This document shows, one piece after another, positions 1 to 8,590 of a stretch of 64,000 bases of DNA (position 1 is its first letter; every line of letters begins with the position of its first letter). The stretch lies in assembly GCF_016907695.1 (NCBI RefSeq), contig NZ_JAFBCK010000001.1, positions 558,001 to 622,000 of the forward strand, written 5' to 3'. The position numbers and the translations under genes are program-made. This DNA comes from Actinokineospora baliensis. GTDB lineage: Bacteria > Actinomycetota > Actinomycetes > Mycobacteriales > Pseudonocardiaceae. The notes under the pieces were generated by a model. That model saw only the letters and a list, made by a program, of their open reading frames with translations. It searched no databases and was not told where the DNA came from.

Positions 1-1188
1 GGGCGCCGCGCTGGAGGTGCTGGCGGGGCCTGAGCCCTGGGGGGTGTTGTTCTTGGAGAACACGCTCGCCACGAGGATGCCGATCAGGGCGGCCGCGACG
101 ATCGCCAGGACCGTCAGCAGCACCGAGCGGACGTCGTGCTTCTTCTTGCGCTCCGGCGCGGGGGGCTGGCGGACAACGCCACCCGGAGGAGTTCGGGGCG
201 GCGGGGGCGTGTAGTTGCGGGGCGGCAACTGCTGGCGCATCGGGCCCGACGGGGTGGGCTCAGCGAACGGGTTGACGTCCAGGCGGGTGCCGGTCACCGG
301 CGGCAGGTTCGTCGGGCGGGGCGCGGGCACCGTGCGCTGGTTCAGCATGGCCACGGCGGGCAGGGGCTTGCCTGCGGCGACGGCCGCGAGGGCCTCCTTC
401 GCCGCGGTCATGGTGGGTCTTTCGGTCGGGTCCGCGCGCAGCAGCTGCATCAGCAGAGCCGTAAGAGGCCCGGCCTGGCGCGGAGGCGTCACCTTGCCCG
501 CGGCGACCGCGTACAGCAGCGCGAGCGTGTTCTCCGACAGCCCGAACGGCGAGTGCCCCTCGACGGCCGTGTACAGGGTCGACCCGAGCGAGAACACGTC
601 CGCCGCGGGCGTGGGCGCCTCGCCCTTGGCGACCTCGGGCGCCAAGTACGCGGGGGTGCCCGCCAGCATCCCGGTGGCGGTCACGGTGATGTCGCCGGTC
701 GCGCGGGAGATGCCGAAGTCGGTGATCTTGACGGTGCCGTCCTCGCCGAGCAGGACGTTGGCGGGCTTCACGTCGCGGTGCACGATCCCGGCCGCGTGCG
801 CGGCGACGAGGGCCGCGGCGATCTGGGTGCCGATCCGCGCCGCCTCGACCGGGGCGAGGACCTCGCTCTCGGTCAGCGCCGTCGCCAGGCTCTTCGACGG
901 CAGGTACTCCATGATCAGCCAGGGCTCGTTGTCGTGCTCGGCCACGTCGTAGACGGTGATCGCGTTGGGGTGCGCGAGCCTGGCCGCGATCCGGCCCTCG
1001 CGCATGGCGCGCTGGCGGGCCTCCTCGGCCTGGTCGGCGGAGAGCCCCGGCTGGGAGAGCAGTTGCTTGACCGCGACGGTGCGGTGCAGCCGCTCGTCGC
1101 GCGCCTGCCAGACCACACCCATGGCGCCGCTGCCGATGCGCGCGCCGAGCCGGTAGCGCCCCGCCACCAAGGTCTGCTCGCTGGTCAT
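1..1188 (-). CDS. Receptor-type serine/threonine protein kinase (3' end beyond window)
   Basis: Membrane-anchored Hanks-type Ser/Thr kinase; 396 codons are visible and no stop is reached before base 1. The kinase domain starts at about residue 11 with a glycine loop (IGSGAMGVVW), then the catalytic HRDVKPAN and DFG motifs. A Pro-rich linker follows, then one membrane span at about residues 350-377 and the start of an outside Ser/Thr/Pro tail. It lies 17 bases downstream of a close paralogue, with which it is probably co-transcribed. The ATG at 1188 gives the same N-terminal pattern as the paralogue (xxxLVAGRYRL). It probably phosphorylates cytoplasmic or envelope proteins in response to an external signal; substrates cannot be inferred. 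Confidence 0.93.
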   Translation of the reverse strand, partial: MTSEQTLVAGRYRLGARIGSGAMGVVWQARDERLHRTVAVKQLLSQPGLSADQAEEARQRAMREGRIAARLAHPNAITVYDVAEHDNEPWLIMEYLPSKSLATALTESEVLAPVEAARIGTQIAAALVAAHAAGIVHRDVKPANVLLGEDGTVKITDFGISRATGDITVTATGMLAGTPAYLAPEVAKGEAPTPAADVFSLGSTLYTAVEGHSPFGLSENTLALLYAVAAGKVTPPRQAGPLTALLMQLLRADPTERPTMTAAKEALAAVAAGKPLPAVAMLNQRTVPAPRPTNLPPVTGTRLDVNPFAEPTPSGPMRQQLPPRNYTPPPPRTPPGGVVRQPPAPERKKKHDVRSVLLTVLAIVAAALIGILVASVFSKNNTPQGSGPASTSSAAP

Positions 1189-1205
1189 GTGCTGCCGCTC
1201 CTGGC

Positions 1206-2528
1206 TCACTGGGTGGTGGTCGGGGTCACGCTCGAGTTGTTGGCGTCGGTCGTGGTGGTGACCGCGGTCGTCGTGGTGGTGGTCGGCGCGGGCGGTGTGG
1301 TGGTGGTCGACGGCGCGGACGGGGTCGTCGTGCTGACCGCGGTGCTGGTCTGCTTCTGCGCGGTCGTGGTCGGGACGACGACCTTGGTGGGCCGCTCGGT
1401 CTCCGACGGCCGATCGCTGGTGGTGGGCACGACGACCACGCTGGGCGGGTTGTCGATCGGGCCGGGCTGGTGGCTCGGCTCGGCGCCGGTCTCGCGGTTG
1501 ATGATGAAGAACGTTCCCACGGCCAGGATCGCGGCCAACCCCACCCCGGCGACCACCAGCGGCATCCGCGAGCGCGGCGGCAGCGGCGGGGGCGCGGCGA
1601 CCGGTCGCGCCCGGCCGGTCCGCGGGTTGACCGCGGTCGGGTCGGCGGCGGCGACCAGGCGGGTGCGCGAGTCGGACGCGGTCGGCACCGGCGGCACGTC
1701 CGGGTCCTCGCCCCTGGCGACCGCGCCGAGCATGTCGCGGGCCTTGGCCGCGCTGGGCCGGTCGTCGACGTCGGAGGCGAGCAGGGCGACCAGCACGTCG
1801 GTCAGCGGGCCGGAGCCGGTTGGCGGGTTGATCTTGCCGGAGGCGACGGCGTGCAGCAGGCCGAGGGTGTTCTCCGAGAGCCCGAACGGCGGCTCGCCCT
1901 CGGTGGCCGCGTAGAGCGTGGAGCCGAGGGAGAACACGTCGGAGGCGGCCGACGGGTCGCGGCCGACGGCGACCTCGGGGGCCAGGTAGGCGGGGGTACC
2001 GGCGATCAGGCCGGTCTTGGTGACGGTGACGTCGTCGGAGGCGCGGGAGATGCCGAAGTCGGTGATCTTCACCGAGCCGTCGTCGCCGAGCAGGATGTTG
2101 CCAGGCTTGATGTCGCGGTGCACGATCCCGGCGGCGTGCGCGGCGGCCAGCGCGGCGGCGACCTGCACGCCGATCGCGGCGACCTCGATCGGGTCGAGCG
2201 GGCCGCGCTCGGTGAGCGCGATGGCCAGGCTCACCGACGGCAGGTACTCCATGATCAGGCAGGGGGCGCCGTCCTCGTCGACGACGTCGAAGACCGCGAT
2301 GGCGTTCGGGTGGTGCAACCGGGCGGCGATGCGGCCCTCGCGCTTGCAGCGGGCCACCGCCTCCTCGGCCTCGTCCTCGGGCAACCCCGGTGGCAGCAAC
2401 AGCTTCTTGATCGCGACCGTCCGGTTGAGCCGCTCGTCGACGCCCTGCCAGACCACGCCCATCGCGCCGCTGCCGATGCGTCGCTCCAGCCGGTAGCGCC
2501 CGGCGACCAGCCGGCCCTCGTCGCTCAT
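1206..2528 (-). CDS. Receptor-type serine/threonine protein kinase
   Basis: 440-residue Hanks-type Ser/Thr kinase. Visible motifs are the glycine loop IGSGAMGVVW (residues 18-27), the catalytic lysine in VAIKK (41), HRDIKPGN (137-144) and DFG (157-159). One transmembrane helix lies near residues 322-345. The outer tail of about 95 residues is dominated by Thr, Val and Pro with no PASTA repeat, so the sensor end looks unstructured. GGGAGG lies about 11 bases before the ATG. It is first in a two-kinase unit; the pair probably arose by tandem duplication because the kinase domains align from end to end. Substrate unknown. Confidence 0.94.
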   Translation of the reverse strand: MSDEGRLVAGRYRLERRIGSGAMGVVWQGVDERLNRTVAIKKLLLPPGLPEDEAEEAVARCKREGRIAARLHHPNAIAVFDVVDEDGAPCLIMEYLPSVSLAIALTERGPLDPIEVAAIGVQVAAALAAAHAAGIVHRDIKPGNILLGDDGSVKITDFGISRASDDVTVTKTGLIAGTPAYLAPEVAVGRDPSAASDVFSLGSTLYAATEGEPPFGLSENTLGLLHAVASGKINPPTGSGPLTDVLVALLASDVDDRPSAAKARDMLGAVARGEDPDVPPVPTASDSRTRLVAAADPTAVNPRTGRARPVAAPPPLPPRSRMPLVVAGVGLAAILAVGTFFIINRETGAEPSHQPGPIDNPPSVVVVPTTSDRPSETERPTKVVVPTTTAQKQTSTAVSTTTPSAPSTTTTPPAPTTTTTTAVTTTTDANNSSVTPTTTQ

Positions 2529-2771
2529 CCCGACCGGAACCTCCCTTGCCCGCGAAGCGCCTCGCGGGCTGTTCGTCTACGGCGCGGGTGCGCGCCACCG
2601 GGCACACCCCCGGCACCGGCGTCGCCGGTTCGCCAACCGGGGGTGGCCGACCGTTCCAGGCTAGGCGTTCACGCAGCGCGCACGAACGCAGTCCCACCAC
2701 CACGGGGGCGCCACCGGTGACCGCTACATATTGTCACAGGCCTGCCCCGAACGGGGGTAGAACAGCGGACC

Positions 2772-3677
2772 TCAGTCCAGCTGCGCGGACACCAACTCGG
2801 CGCCGACGATCCGCTGCGGCGCGGTCCTGGTGACCGTGAGTAGCTGCTGCACGCGCAGGTGAACACCGTCGCGCAGGTGCAGCCGCAGCACCGCGAGCAC
2901 ACCGTCACGCCGCTCGACCACGTCGAGCACCTCGATCCGGCTGACGTCGGTCCACGAGCCCAGGAACTCCCCGAGCGTGGTGCCCAGCACGTCGCCCGCG
3001 ATGAGCTCGAACGCCGAGCGCGGGTTGATCTCGATCAGCCGGTAGTACTCCAGGACCAGCTCGCGGTTGGAGGTGACCGGGCGGGCGCCGCGCTCCCAGT
3101 GCGCCGGGCTGGTGTCGCCCCTGCGCTGGCCGCTGCTCGACGGGACCGGGCTGGTGGTGGTCGGCGGCGGGCTGATGCTGCCGGACGCGGCGCCGGTCGA
3201 CTGCGGCTCGAACCGGGTGTCCGCGGCGTCGTCGGCGCCGGTGACGGCACGGCCGAGCTGGTGCGGCAGCAGGGCGCGCTCGCCGGTGATCTGACCGGCC
3301 GCGGCGACGGCACCCCTGGTGGCGTCCCGGTCGCGGGCGACGATGGTGGCAGCGGCGACCGCGCCGCAGAGGGTGACCACGGCGACGCCGAGGCCGGTGA
3401 GCTTGGCCAGGCGCGCGGCGCGCGAGTCGGGGTCCCGCTCGGCCGGGCCGCCCGCGGTCCTGGCATCAGCGGTCGGGCCGTCGGTGATCCGGTGGTCGAC
3501 CGTCCGGTGCGCCGCGCGGTCCAGCACCACCCGCACCGGTTGGGGGTCCACCGTCGGGGTGAACACCGGCTCGGCGTCGACCGGTTCGCACTCGGCGTCC
3601 GGCCTGCGCTGGATCAGCTCGGCGACGCGAACCGACCCGGAACGCACCCGGCGCCTGCCGGTCGTCGGACGATCCAC
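2772..3677 (-). CDS. Membrane protein with C-terminal NTF2-like domain, paralogue of the next gene
   Basis: 301 residues from a GTG preceded by GGAGG at good spacing (3683-3691 region); a longer reading frame to 3917 exists but has no such site. The order is a basic cytoplasmic N-terminus, one membrane span at about residues 105-130, a Ser/Thr/Pro linker, and a folded C-terminal domain of about 105 residues containing VLEYYRLIEINPRSAFELI. The same pattern (EAYYRDVVADPGAAFAMT) occurs in the gene at 3955-4956, so the two are tandem paralogues. The C-terminal fold resembles NTF2/SnoaL-like domains that follow a single-pass anchor in actinobacteria. Their position beside two Ser/Thr kinases suggests an envelope signalling role, but that is inference. 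Confidence 0.8.
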   Translation of the reverse strand: MDRPTTGRRRVRSGSVRVAELIQRRPDAECEPVDAEPVFTPTVDPQPVRVVLDRAAHRTVDHRITDGPTADARTAGGPAERDPDSRAARLAKLTGLGVAVVTLCGAVAAATIVARDRDATRGAVAAAGQITGERALLPHQLGRAVTGADDAADTRFEPQSTGAASGSISPPPTTTSPVPSSSGQRRGDTSPAHWERGARPVTSNRELVLEYYRLIEINPRSAFELIAGDVLGTTLGEFLGSWTDVSRIEVLDVVERRDGVLAVLRLHLRDGVHLRVQQLLTVTRTAPQRIVGAELVSAQLD

Positions 3678-3802
3678 TGCCGCTTTCCTCCGCCTGACTC
3701 GCTCGTCGGGGCAACTCGTACCGTGCCGCCTTCTGCTCACACCAGTCTTTCTCGGCGCATCACCCGATCGAGGCGATACCTGGCCGTCAGATTCACTCGA
3801 AA

Positions 3803-3826
3803 GGAGCAGTGGTGACTCACTGCTCC
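3803..3826. repeat. 24-bp inverted repeat between the two NTF2-like membrane genes
   Basis: Perfect 9-base arms GGAGCAGTG (3803-3811) and CACTGCTCC (3818-3826) around GTGACT. It lies after the stop of the 3955-4956 gene and before the start of the 2772-3677 gene, so it could be a weak terminator or an operator for the downstream paralogue. No U-run follows. Confidence 0.5.
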
Positions 3827-3954
3827 GGCCGGATCCCGCCGGGTCGGGTGCGATCGGACCAACACCGGGGGCCGCGCGGTCCATCACCGCGACCCCACCC
3901 CGCCCATCATGCCCCACCAGGGCGAAGAGGTGAACCGAGCACGGGTTCCGGCGC

Positions 3955-4956
3955 TCACGGGGTCGTCTTGTCCGCGGTGATGAGCGGGTCCTCGCCGTAG
4001 GAGAAGGTCAGCTCGCGCTGCTCGGTGCTGACCGACCCGTCCTTGCGGAACACCCGCAGCACCGACCTGGTCCGCGCCCGGGTGGGGTCGATGACGATCC
4101 GCTCCACCTCGACCTTGGTCACGTCCGCGTAGCGGCGCTGGATCTGCTCCTGGCCCTGGCGGCGCAGGTGCCCGCTGGTCATCGCGAACGCGGCTCCCGG
4201 GTCGGCGACCACGTCCCGGTAGTAGGCCTCGGTGCGGTCGCCCATGGTGTCCGGGTCGTTCGACGGGACCACCAGCATCGGGGTGACCACGGTGCTGCGC
4301 GGCGCTGCGCCGGTCTGCGGCTCCGCTTCGAAGAACGTGCCCGGCCTGCTGTCGGTGGTGGACGGCCCGATCGCGGCCGAACCGGGTCCGGACGGGGCGG
4401 GGGGCGGCGGCTCGGCGGGCGCGGCGGCCGATTCCGGCGTGGGCGCGGTGCCCGCGGTCGTGGTCGACGGCGTGGCGGACTGGCTGCGGTCCGGGGTCGA
4501 GGTGAGCCCGGACGGGGCGTCGGTCAACGGGCGGGGGAACTGGCTGGGCAGGCCCGGCAGCGCCTCGATCACGTCGGGGCGGCGCGGGCCGGTCATCAGC
4601 GTCACCGCGGCGTAGGTGATGCCGAGGACGACCAGCATCGCCGAGGTGACCGCGAACCAGGCGGCGTGCCGCCACGAGCGTGGCGGGGTCACCGACGCGG
4701 GGATGCTGCCCAGGTCGAACTTGGCCAACCCGGTCGCGGGCCGGTCGACGCGCACGGTGGCGCCGACGACGGGCAGTACGTCGGTGTCGTCTGCGGCGCG
4801 CGCCGCGCTGTTGCGCGAGTGCGCTCCCGCACTGCGCACACGCCGAGCTCGCGAGCCGCAAGCCCGGTGCTTGCCGGGCTCGGCTTCGAAGCCGTCCAGC
4901 TCGTCCGGGCAGTCGCTCGACTCGTCGAGGTGGTCGTCTTCGGGGTCGGGAGCCAT
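3955..4956 (-). CDS. Membrane protein with C-terminal NTF2-like domain
   Basis: 333 residues. The acidic N-terminus (MAPDPEDDHLDESSD) is followed by about 80 cytoplasmic residues, one membrane span at about 100-128, a long Pro/Ser/Thr/Ala linker (about 130-220), and a C-terminal domain of about 105 residues with EAYYRDVVADPGAAFAMT and RTRSVLRVFRKDGS. It has the same architecture as the gene at 2772-3677. The long disordered linker suggests the outer domain is held away from the membrane, across the peptidoglycan. Function unknown. The ATG at 4956 has only a weak ribosome-binding site. Confidence 0.8.
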   Translation of the reverse strand: MAPDPEDDHLDESSDCPDELDGFEAEPGKHRACGSRARRVRSAGAHSRNSAARAADDTDVLPVVGATVRVDRPATGLAKFDLGSIPASVTPPRSWRHAAWFAVTSAMLVVLGITYAAVTLMTGPRRPDVIEALPGLPSQFPRPLTDAPSGLTSTPDRSQSATPSTTTAGTAPTPESAAAPAEPPPPAPSGPGSAAIGPSTTDSRPGTFFEAEPQTGAAPRSTVVTPMLVVPSNDPDTMGDRTEAYYRDVVADPGAAFAMTSGHLRRQGQEQIQRRYADVTKVEVERIVIDPTRARTRSVLRVFRKDGSVSTEQRELTFSYGEDPLITADKTTP

Positions 4957-5160
4957 CGTGCTGGGACCCCGCTTCAGCGTTCGGCCGGTGTTGACGACCG
5001 GGAACGCTCCGGCCCGCGGGAGGACCTGGGGGTGCGCGCGGCAGCTCTGATCACGCGGAGAAGACTAAGCGGTCACGCTCCGTTGTTTCGCCTGCGCCGC
5101 TGTCGCCCGGGTCGCGCTACACGTTCGCGTGAAACGCGGCCGCGGTGTCCCCCGCTGGGT

Positions 5161-5469
5161 TCACTTGTCGGTGCGGTAGCGGTCCATGGTGGCGGTCAGC
5201 GCCTTGCCCGCGGTCGCGCCGGAGCCCGCCGCGATGAGGATCGCCACCACGTCGAGGAAGCCGCCCCCGCTGGTCAGCAACCAGGCGAGCAGCGCCCCGG
5301 CGGTGGTGATCCCGGCGACGGGCCACCGGCTGCGGACGTAGGTGGCGACCGAGTTGCCGCTCACCCCGCGTTTGCGCGCCGCCGAGTTCAGCAGCGCGAG
5401 GTATCCGGTGAGACCGAGGGCGGCCACCAGGGCGACGATGGCGACGAGGACCGCGATGAGATCCAACAT
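5161..5469 (-). CDS. Small membrane protein, function unknown
   Basis: 102 residues with a long N-terminal hydrophobic helix (MLDLIAVLVAIVALVAALGL), a basic stretch with AARKRGVSGN, a second hydrophobic segment (about 55-72) and a third (about 74-90), ending in MDRYRTDK. The ATG at 5469 puts the helix at the very start of the protein; an upstream GTG at 5496 would add nine residues. It lies 72 bases downstream of the chorismate mutase gene on the same strand and could be co-transcribed. I do not recognise a family. Confidence 0.75.
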   Translation of the reverse strand: MLDLIAVLVAIVALVAALGLTGYLALLNSAARKRGVSGNSVATYVRSRWPVAGITTAGALLAWLLTSGGGFLDVVAILIAAGSGATAGKALTATMDRYRTDK

Positions 5470-5541
5470 GGTCCCAGTCTGCCCCACCTGGGCCACCGCC
5501 CAGATGGGGGAAGCCCCCTAGTCGACCCTGGTTGTCCCGGG

Positions 5542-5853
5542 TCAGCGGCCGAGCTTGCCCCGGCTCAGGTCCAGCAGCGCCAGCGCGAGGGTGCGCCCGG
5601 CCGGGCCCAGCTCGCGGTAGCGGGCGAGCACGTCCATCTCGCGGTTGACCACGATCCGCGGCCCACCGGCGGCCATCCGCGACGCGCCGATCGCCTTGGA
5701 CACCTCCGCGCGCCGCTTGACCAGGCGCAGGATCTCCTGGTCGAGCACGTCGATCTCCTTGCGGAGCTCGGCCACTTCCTCGGGGGCGGGCAGCTCGACG
5801 CCCGGCTTGTCGGTCTCGGGCTCGGTCTTGTTCTCGGTGATCGGGCTCATCAT
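5542..5853 (-). CDS. Chorismate mutase, AroQ type
   Basis: 103-residue protein expected to convert chorismate to prephenate, the branch toward Phe and Tyr. The core has the AroQ helix-1 pattern ELRKEIDVLDQEILRLVKRR (residues about 29-48), with the Arg/Lys residues that bind the substrate carboxylates and AEVSKAIGASR after it. It is short, as in the mycobacterial Rv0948c family, which often works with DAHP synthase as partner. It starts at one of two successive ATGs (5853 or 5850) behind GAGGGAAG. Chorismate mutase beside uvrD1/pcrA is the conserved mycobacterial order. A candidate aromatic leader peptide and hairpins lie upstream. Confidence 0.9.
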   Translation of the reverse strand: MMSPITENKTEPETDKPGVELPAPEEVAELRKEIDVLDQEILRLVKRRAEVSKAIGASRMAAGGPRIVVNREMDVLARYRELGPAGRTLALALLDLSRGKLGR

Positions 5854-5899
5854 CTTCCCTCGGTGTTGGATCGCACCAGGTCACGTTCCCGAAGCAACG

Positions 5900-5929
5900 G
5901 AAGCCCCGGGTCCGTGGACTCGGGGCTTC
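5900..5929 (-). terminator. Hairpin in the chorismate mutase leader, candidate attenuator stem
   Basis: Arms GAAGCCCCG and CGGGGCTTC form a 9-bp stem with a 12-base loop about 47 bases upstream of the chorismate mutase start. No U-run follows, as is usual for actinomycete terminators. Its loop carries GGACTC (5916-5921, + strand), which could pair instead with GAGTCC at 5968-5973 inside the upstream hairpin, so two exclusive structures can be drawn. Confidence 0.45.
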
Positions 5930-5947
5930 GCGGTGGGTTTGTGGTGC

Positions 5948-6007
5948 CTACGCCACTACGGGAGCCGGAGTCCGGGTCCCGTAGAAAAACTCGTAGCAGG
6001 TCAGCAC
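5948..6007 (-). CDS. Candidate aromatic leader peptide for chorismate mutase
   Basis: A 19-residue reading frame from a GTG at 6007: V-LTCYEFFYGTRTPAPVVA, ending in TAG 95 bases before the chorismate mutase start. Four of five consecutive codons (Tyr-Glu-Phe-Phe-Tyr) specify the end products of the pathway that the downstream enzyme opens. The last Tyr codon sits in the 5' arm of the hairpin at 5956-5984. This is the arrangement of ribosome-mediated attenuation. No good ribosome-binding site is seen; a GTG at 6025 would add six residues, and leaderless translation is possible. The same frame continues without stop antisense to pcrA, so the start is uncertain. Confidence 0.42.
   Translation of the reverse strand: MLTCYEFFYGTRTPAPVVA
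5956..5984 (-). promoter_or_regulatory. Upstream hairpin of the chorismate mutase leader
   Basis: On the minus strand CTACGGGA pairs with TCCCGTAG (8 bp), and an inner CCGGA/TCCGG pair extends it to a long stem. The hairpin overlaps the last codons of the leader peptide, so a ribosome stalled on the Phe-Phe-Tyr codons would prevent it from forming. The inner strand can alternatively pair with the loop of the hairpin at 5900-5929. Confidence 0.45.
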
Positions 6008-6103
6008 CAGACGAGTTTGGCACACCTCGACGGCGCTGGGCGAGCAGTTGGGTGAATTACTGGGGTCGGTCGGGGGCCCGGTGGCGGCACAGGACTGTCG
6101 GGG

Positions 6104-8503
6104 GTGACCGGTACGGTGGTCGCCACGATGGAAGCTCTCTTCGACCTCCCCGCACCCGATCCCGGCCCGGCCCCCGAGCAGCGGCTCCCGGCGCGGGTGG
6201 CGGCACTGCTCGACGACCTCAACGACCACCAGCGCCGTGCCGTCGAGCACGCCGGTACCCCCCTGCTGGTGGTGGCGGGCGCCGGTTCCGGCAAGACCAG
6301 GGTGCTGACCAGGCGCATCGCCTACCTGCTCGCCGAGCGGCACGTGCACCCCGGCCAGGTGATGGCGATCACCTTCACCAACAAGGCCGCCGCGGAGATG
6401 AAGGAGCGGGTGGCCGACCTGGTCGGCCGCCGGGCGAACGCGATGTGGGTGTCGACGTTCCACTCCATGTGCGTGCGGGTGCTGCGCCGCGAGGGCAAGG
6501 CGCTGGGGATGGGGTCGAGCTTCTCCATCTACGACGCCGACGACTCGCGGCGGCTGCTCACCCTGGTGGCCCGCGACCTGGACCTCGACCCCAAGCGGTA
6601 CCCGGCGCGGACGCTGTCGGTGCACATCTCGAACCTGAAGAACGAGCTCGTCGACGCCGAGACCGCGGCGCAGAACGCGGGCAACGACCTCGAGCGCCGG
6701 GTCGCCGAGGTGTACGCGGAGTACCAGCGCAGGCTCGGCCAGGCCAACGCGGTGGACTTCGACGACCTGATCATGCGCACGGTCGAGGTGCTGCAGGCGT
6801 TCCCCGACGTGGCCGAGTACTACCACCGGCGGTTCCGGCACGTGCTGGTCGACGAGTACCAGGACACCAACCACGCCCAGTACACCCTGGTGCGGGAGCT
6901 GGTCGGCAAGGGCGAGGACGGCCTGCCGCCAGCGGAGCTGTGCGTGGTCGGCGACGCGGACCAGTCCATCTACGCCTTCCGCGGCGCGACCATCCGCAAC
7001 ATCGTCGAGTTCGAACGGGACTACCCGGACGCGACGACCGTCCTGCTGGAACAGAACTACCGGTCCACGCAGAACATCCTCACCGCGGCCAACGCGGTCA
7101 TCTCGCGCAACCCGAACCGGCGCGACAAGCGGCTGTGGACCGCGTCCGGCGACGGCGAGAAGATCGTCGGCTACGTCGGCGACAACGAGCACGACGAGGC
7201 CAGCTTCGTGGCCAACGAGATCGACCGGCTGGTCGACTCCGGGGTGGCCAACAACAGCGACGTCGCGGTGTTCTACCGGACCAACAACCAGTCCCGGGTG
7301 TTCGAGGAGATCTTCATCCGGCTGGGGCTGCCCTACCGGGTGGTCGGCGGGGTCCGGTTCTACGAGCGCCGGGAGATCCGCGACGCCCTGGCGTACCTGC
7401 GGGTGCTGGCCAACCCGGACGACACGGTCAGCCTGCGGCGGGTGCTCAACGTGCCCAAGCGCGGCATCGGCGACCGCGCCGAGGCGTGCGTGTCCGCCTA
7501 CGCCGACCGGGAGCGGATCAGCTTCGCCGCGGCGCTGCGCGCGGCGACCGAGGGCAAGGTCCCGCTGCTCAACCCGCGCTCGCAGCGGGCGGTGTCCGGG
7601 TTCGTGGAGCTGGTGGACGGTCTGCGCCGGTTCGTCGACGACGGGCAGGACGTGGCCGAGGTGCTCGACGCGGTGCTCGACCAGACCGGCTACCGCGCCG
7701 AACTGGAGGCCAGCGACGACCCGCAGGACGCCTCGCGGCTGGAGAACCTGAACGAGCTGCTGACCGTCGCCAGGGAGTTCACCGAGGCGCCGGAGGTCAT
7801 GGCGCCCGACAACGCCCCCGAGGGGATCGCCCCGGTCGAGCAGACCGGGCCCGCCGCCGGGTCGCTCGCGGCGTTCCTGGAGCGGGTGTCGCTGGTGGCC
7901 GACGCGGACTCCATCCCCGACGCCGAGGACTCCGGTGGCGTGGTCACGCTGATGACCCTGCACACCGCGAAGGGCCTGGAGTACCCGGTCGTGTTCAGCA
8001 CCGGCTGGGAGGACGGGATCTTCCCGCACATGCGCGCGCTCAGCGACCCGGTGGAGCTGGCCGAGGAGCGCAGGCTGGCGTACGTCGGCATCACCAGGGC
8101 CCGGGAGCGGCTGTACCTGTCGCGGGCGATCGTGCGCTCGGCGTGGGGCCAGCCGATGACCAACCCGGCGTCGCGGTTCTTCGACGAGATCCCGCCGGAC
8201 CTGCTGGAGTGGCGCCGGATCGGGCCGGAGCGCTCGGCGCCGACCAGGGCGACCACCTGGGGCGGCCGCTCGAGCCAGTCGGTGCAGGCCAGCAGGCAGC
8301 GGGCGTCGCCGACCAGCGGCTGGAAGGACGGCCCGTCGCTGTCGCTGGCGGTCGGCGACCGGGTCAACCACGACAAGTACGGCCTGGGCACCGTGGTCGC
8401 CGCCGACGGCCAGGGGCCGAGGGCCACGGCGACGATCGACTTCGGCACCTCGGGCACCATCCGGCTGATGCTGATCGGCAGCGTGCCGATGGTGAAGCTC
8501 TAG
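6104..8503 (+). CDS. pcrA: ATP-dependent DNA helicase, UvrD1/PcrA family
   Basis: Superfamily 1A 3'-5' DNA helicase used in nucleotide excision repair, replication restart and removal of recombinase from DNA. 799 residues from GTG 6104 (AGGA at 6091) or 791 from ATG 6128. Visible in order: Walker A AGAGSGKT (58-65), the DEYQDTNHAQ motif II, GDADQSIYAFRGA, QNYRSTQNIL, LMTLHTAKGLEYPVVF (motif V) and YVGITRARERLYLS (motif VI). The C-terminal Tudor-like segment starts with VGDRVNHDKYGLGTV; in other bacteria it binds RNA polymerase. Length and C-terminus match mycobacterial UvrD1. It is divergent from chorismate mutase and ends 87 bases before a convergent hydrolase gene. Confidence 0.96.
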   Translation: MTGTVVATMEALFDLPAPDPGPAPEQRLPARVAALLDDLNDHQRRAVEHAGTPLLVVAGAGSGKTRVLTRRIAYLLAERHVHPGQVMAITFTNKAAAEMKERVADLVGRRANAMWVSTFHSMCVRVLRREGKALGMGSSFSIYDADDSRRLLTLVARDLDLDPKRYPARTLSVHISNLKNELVDAETAAQNAGNDLERRVAEVYAEYQRRLGQANAVDFDDLIMRTVEVLQAFPDVAEYYHRRFRHVLVDEYQDTNHAQYTLVRELVGKGEDGLPPAELCVVGDADQSIYAFRGATIRNIVEFERDYPDATTVLLEQNYRSTQNILTAANAVISRNPNRRDKRLWTASGDGEKIVGYVGDNEHDEASFVANEIDRLVDSGVANNSDVAVFYRTNNQSRVFEEIFIRLGLPYRVVGGVRFYERREIRDALAYLRVLANPDDTVSLRRVLNVPKRGIGDRAEACVSAYADRERISFAAALRAATEGKVPLLNPRSQRAVSGFVELVDGLRRFVDDGQDVAEVLDAVLDQTGYRAELEASDDPQDASRLENLNELLTVAREFTEAPEVMAPDNAPEGIAPVEQTGPAAGSLAAFLERVSLVADADSIPDAEDSGGVVTLMTLHTAKGLEYPVVFSTGWEDGIFPHMRALSDPVELAEERRLAYVGITRARERLYLSRAIVRSAWGQPMTNPASRFFDEIPPDLLEWRRIGPERSAPTRATTWGGRSSQSVQASRQRASPTSGWKDGPSLSLAVGDRVNHDKYGLGTVVAADGQGPRATATIDFGTSGTIRLMLIGSVPMVKL

Positions 8504-8590
8504 TTTCACTCTCCCCCGCCACCCGCCCCCACGTCCCCGCCCGGCATCGTTCCCGGCTTGGCGGGGCAGCGTTGCCGTGGGTCGCGGGGA

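Noticed and set aside
136..1914. A 592-codon + strand frame opposite the two kinases
   Set aside because: Both kinases are unmistakable on the minus strand; the + frame is a shadow.
5948..8509. An 853-codon open frame antisense to pcrA
   Set aside because: pcrA has all helicase motifs on the + strand. Only the last 20 or so codons, outside pcrA, were kept as a possible leader peptide.
8504..8590. Terminator between pcrA and the serine hydrolase
   Set aside because: Only a weak, mismatched stem could be drawn, so it was not listed.
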